Shown here: positions 61,307-64,000 of the stretch, one piece after another
How positions within the stretch are numbered: the stretch's first letter is position 1
Layout of the letters: each line of letters starts with the position of its first letter
NCBI GenBank assembly: GCA_902522525.1
Contig: CABYVU010000002.1
Span: forward strand, 45,560-109,559
Length of the DNA: 64,000 nucleotides
Origin: an uncultured Pelagibacteraceae bacterium
GTDB lineage: Bacteria > Pseudomonadota > Alphaproteobacteria > Pelagibacterales > Pelagibacteraceae
Direction of reading: 5' to 3'
Made by a program: the position numbers and the translations under genes
The notes under the pieces: model-generated
Seen by the model: only the letters and a program-made list of their open reading frames with translations
The model's database searches: none
What the model was told of the DNA's origin: nothing

Positions 61307-62634
61307 TGATTTGAGACAAGTCTTGGTTTTCTTGCAGCTCTAAAACCAATCTCGAAATCATTTTTTATATCATCGATGTCTTCAATACCAACTGATAACC
61401 TAATCATGTCATGTGATAATCCAGCAAACTTTAAAGTAGCCTCATCCATTTGTGAATGTGTACCAGATGCAGGATGAATAACCAAAGTCCTCGTATCACC
61501 TACATTTGCCAAATGTGATGCTAATTTAACATTATTTATAAATGCAACACCAGCATCTTTTCCACCTTTAATACCAAATGCTATCATTGAACCTCTTCCA
61601 TTAGGTAAAAGTTTTTTTGCTAATTCATGATCTGGGTGATCTGGGACACTTGGATGAGATACCCATGCAACACTCTCGTGGTTAGATAAATATTTAACCA
61701 TTTCCTCAGCATTTGAACAATGTTTTTTCATTCTTACAGATAAAGTTTCTATACCTTGCAAAACATTCCATGCATTTTGAGGGCTTAAACAAGGACCAAA
61801 GTCTCTCATACCCTCAGCTCTAGCTTTCATGGTAAAAGCTGTTGGACCAAATTCCTCTGCAAAAGATAAACCATGATATCCTTCATATGGTTTAGTCATT
61901 GTTGGAAATTTATCATTTTGCATCCAATCAAATTTTCCACCTTCAACTAATATGCCTGCCATTGAAGATCCATGACCTGCCATCCATTTCGTTAAAGAGT
62001 GTATTACTATGTCAGCACCATGCTCGAAGGGTTTACATAAATATGGAGTTTGATAAGTAGCATCGACCATTAATGGAATTCCAGCATCATGTGCAATTTT
62101 AGCAATCTCAGGCATGTTCATTATTTCATTGCCTGGATTTCCAACTAATTCTCCAAAAATTCCTTTTGTGTTCTTTTGTATTGCTTTTTTAAAACCTTCT
62201 GTGTCTCTTGGTTTAACAAAAGTGCATTGAATTCCAAATTTTGGCAATGTAAGTCTAAACAGATTTACCGTCCCCCCGTAAAGTTGAGATGATACTACTA
62301 AATGATCACCAGCTTCACATAAAGTCATTATGGTTAAAAAAATAGCACTCATTCCAGAGGAGGTAGCAAGGGCTGCTGTTCCACCTTCTAAAGATGCAAC
62401 TCTTTCCTCTAATACTCCTACTGTAGGATTTGAAATTCTACTATAAATGTGACCACCTCTTTCCAAATTAAAAAGAGCTGCTGCATGATCTACATCATCA
62501 AATAAGTAAGAAGTTGTTTGATAAATTGGAACTTGTCTTGAACCTGCATTTTTGTGTGGTTGATAACCTGCGTGCAAACTCAGAGTATCAAATTTATATG
62601 TATTCGGTTTTAATTCTTTTTTTTTGTCACTCAT
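61303..62634 (-). CDS. metY: O-acetylhomoserine sulfhydrylase (PLP-dependent), second paralogue
   Basis: YKFDTLSLHAGYQPHKNAGSRQVPIYQTTSYLFDDVDHAAALFNLERGGHIYSRISNPTVGVLEERVASLEGG; VIHSLTKWMAGHGSSMAG. Confidence 0.93.
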   Translation of the reverse strand: MSDKKKELKPNTYKFDTLSLHAGYQPHKNAGSRQVPIYQTTSYLFDDVDHAAALFNLERGGHIYSRISNPTVGVLEERVASLEGGTAALATSSGMSAIFLTIMTLCEAGDHLVVSSQLYGGTVNLFRLTLPKFGIQCTFVKPRDTEGFKKAIQKNTKGIFGELVGNPGNEIMNMPEIAKIAHDAGIPLMVDATYQTPYLCKPFEHGADIVIHSLTKWMAGHGSSMAGILVEGGKFDWMQNDKFPTMTKPYEGYHGLSFAEEFGPTAFTMKARAEGMRDFGPCLSPQNAWNVLQGIETLSVRMKKHCSNAEEMVKYLSNHESVAWVSHPSVPDHPDHELAKKLLPNGRGSMIAFGIKGGKDAGVAFINNVKLASHLANVGDTRTLVIHPASGTHSQMDEATLKFAGLSHDMIRLSVGIEDIDDIKNDFEIGFRAARKPRLVSNQ

Positions 62635-62720
62635 TAGTCTCCTTTAATTTATAATTTTATGAATTCTTTATATGAAGTCTATTATTACTAATAAATGGTC
62701 ATAATTCAATGAACCATTAA
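62635..62720 (-). promoter_or_regulatory. Candidate structured 5' leader (6-bp hairpin, 13-nt loop) upstream of the 62634 metY gene
   Basis: AATGGT (62694-62699)/ACCATT (62713-62718) stem; long AT-rich leader relative to the rest of the window, ending in SD AAAGGAG. Confidence 0.4.
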
Positions 62721-62741
62721 GTCTTATATAAATATAATAAA

Positions 62742-62770
62742 TTGACAATATAAGTAATTATAAGTATTAA
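62742..62770 (+). promoter_or_regulatory. Candidate sigma70-type promoter for rplM-rpsI
   Basis: TTGACA (62742-62747), 17-nt spacer, TATTAA (62765-62770), ATG at 62781. Confidence 0.45.
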
Positions 62771-62780
62771 TCCCGCATTC

Positions 62781-63239
62781 ATGACAAAATTTGTTAAAAA
62801 AGACGAGATAAATAGCGAATGGTTTGAAATTGATGCAACTGGAGCAGTTGTAGGTAGAATTGCAACTGTTATATCAAAAATCATAAGAGGTAAGAATAAA
62901 ACTACTTTTACACCACATATGGATCATGGTGATTTTGTCGTAGTTAAAAACGTAGATCAAATAAAATTTACCGGCAGTAAATTTCAAAATAAAAAGTATT
63001 ATAGACACACAGGTTATCCTGGCGGAATTAAGGAGTCAACTCCTGAAAAATTAATTGAGAAAAAACCAGAAGAAGTATTAAAACTTGCAGTAAAGAGAAT
63101 GTTGCCATCTGGTGCTTTGGCTAAAAAACAATTATCAAAACTTAAAATATATTCTGGTCAAGATCATCCTCACAGTGCTCAAAATCCAAAGATCATAGAT
63201 GTTAGCAAACTTAACGAAAAAAACTTAGTAAGAAATTAA
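62781..63239 (+). CDS. rplM: 50S ribosomal protein L13
   Basis: WFEIDATGAVVGRIATVISKIIRGKNKTTFTPHMDHGDFVVVKN; YYRHTGYPGGIKE. Confidence 0.97.
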   Translation: MTKFVKKDEINSEWFEIDATGAVVGRIATVISKIIRGKNKTTFTPHMDHGDFVVVKNVDQIKFTGSKFQNKKYYRHTGYPGGIKESTPEKLIEKKPEEVLKLAVKRMLPSGALAKKQLSKLKIYSGQDHPHSAQNPKIIDVSKLNEKNLVRN

Positions 63240-63240
63240 T

Positions 63241-63672
63241 ATGGAAAATAATCAAACCATTTCTACTAAAGTAAAATTAGATTTTAAAGACAGCAAGTAT
63301 GCGACAGGTAGAAGAAAAAAATCTGTTGCTAAAGTTTGGTTAAAAAAAGGAACTGGTAAATTTTATGTTAATGGTAAATCTTTAGATGATTATTTTCCTA
63401 GAGCAAATCATAAAATGCAGATCTTAAGACCTTTCGAAATTATTAATCAATCCACAGATTATGACGTTAGATCAAGCGTAGTTGGTGGAGGACAAACTGG
63501 TCAAGCAGGTGCATTAGTACACGGAATTTCAAGAGCTTTACTAAAATTTGATGAAACACTAAAATCAATTCTACGCAAGGAAAAACTTACAACCAGAGAC
63601 TCTAGATCCGTTGAGAGAAAAAAACCAGGTAGAGCAAAAGCAAGAAGAAGCTTTCAATTCTCTAAAAGATAA
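63241..63672 (+). CDS. rpsI: 30S ribosomal protein S9
   Basis: YATGRRKKSVAKVWLKKGTGKFYVNGKSLDDYFPR; C-terminal KKPGRAKARRSFQFSKR. Confidence 0.97.
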   Translation: MENNQTISTKVKLDFKDSKYATGRRKKSVAKVWLKKGTGKFYVNGKSLDDYFPRANHKMQILRPFEIINQSTDYDVRSSVVGGGQTGQAGALVHGISRALLKFDETLKSILRKEKLTTRDSRSVERKKPGRAKARRSFQFSKR

Positions 63673-63705
63673 TTTCTTTTTAATTTTCAACTGTTATATT
63701 AATTT

Positions 63706-64000
63706 ATGCTTAAGAAAAATGTTCTTATTTGTGGAGCAACCGGATATATAGGATTGCAGTTAACAAAGCTCCTTAGTAAACATAAACATATAAAAATAAA
63801 ATATTTATGTGGCAGTTCATCAGTTGGAAGAAAAATTGATTTCTATGATAAAGATTTAAAGAAGTTTAAACTACCAAAGATTTCTAAGTTTAACAAAAAA
63901 TACTTATCAGATGTAGATATTATATTTACAGCACTTCCAAATGGTGAAGCTCAATCTATATCAAAATATCTAAATAAAAATAATCTCCTCATAGATCTTG
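63706..64000 (+). CDS. argC: N-acetyl-gamma-glutamyl-phosphate reductase (C-terminus truncated by window end)
   Basis: MLKKNVLICGATGYIGLQLTKLLSKHKHIKIKYLCGSSSVGRKI..; open at the edge. Confidence 0.85.
   Translation, partial: MLKKNVLICGATGYIGLQLTKLLSKHKHIKIKYLCGSSSVGRKIDFYDKDLKKFKLPKISKFNKKYLSDVDIIFTALPNGEAQSISKYLNKNNLLIDL

Overview
This AT-rich, very gene-dense window looks like a SAR11/Pelagibacterales chromosome segment, judged from composition, gene order and streamlined spacing. Its left ~9.4 kb is a phosphonate block. On the minus strand are phnD (truncated at the window edge), phnC and a GntR/PhnF-type regulator. Divergent to these is a C-P lyase operon, phnGHIJKLN, followed by a DUF1045 2H-phosphoesterase-like gene and phnM. 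The next ~6 kb is a zinc-homeostasis island: znuCB, a Fur/Zur-family regulator, znuA with a His/Asp repeat, a COG0523 GTPase, a WD40 protein and a small Cys/His protein. The divergent znuC/znuA promoter carries two near-perfect Zur-type palindromes. The remainder is mostly core genes, including argS-nagZ-scpAB-tatABC-serS-yajC-secDF, uvrA/ssb, gyrA-coaD-tgt, recG, metG-tatD, rpmF-plsX-ihfA, ctaA, rplM-rpsI and argC (truncated). There are four tRNAs (Lys, Ser, Pro, Glu) and a methionine/O-acetylhomoserine cluster with candidate structured leaders. No CRISPR array, prophage, transposon or rRNA was seen. The most interesting points are the phosphonate pathway with no linked phnP but two candidate phosphodiesterases, the zinc island with uncharacterised members, candidate SAM-responsive leaders at metY genes, and several compaction oddities. 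All family assignments were made by eye from translated sequence, with no database searches.
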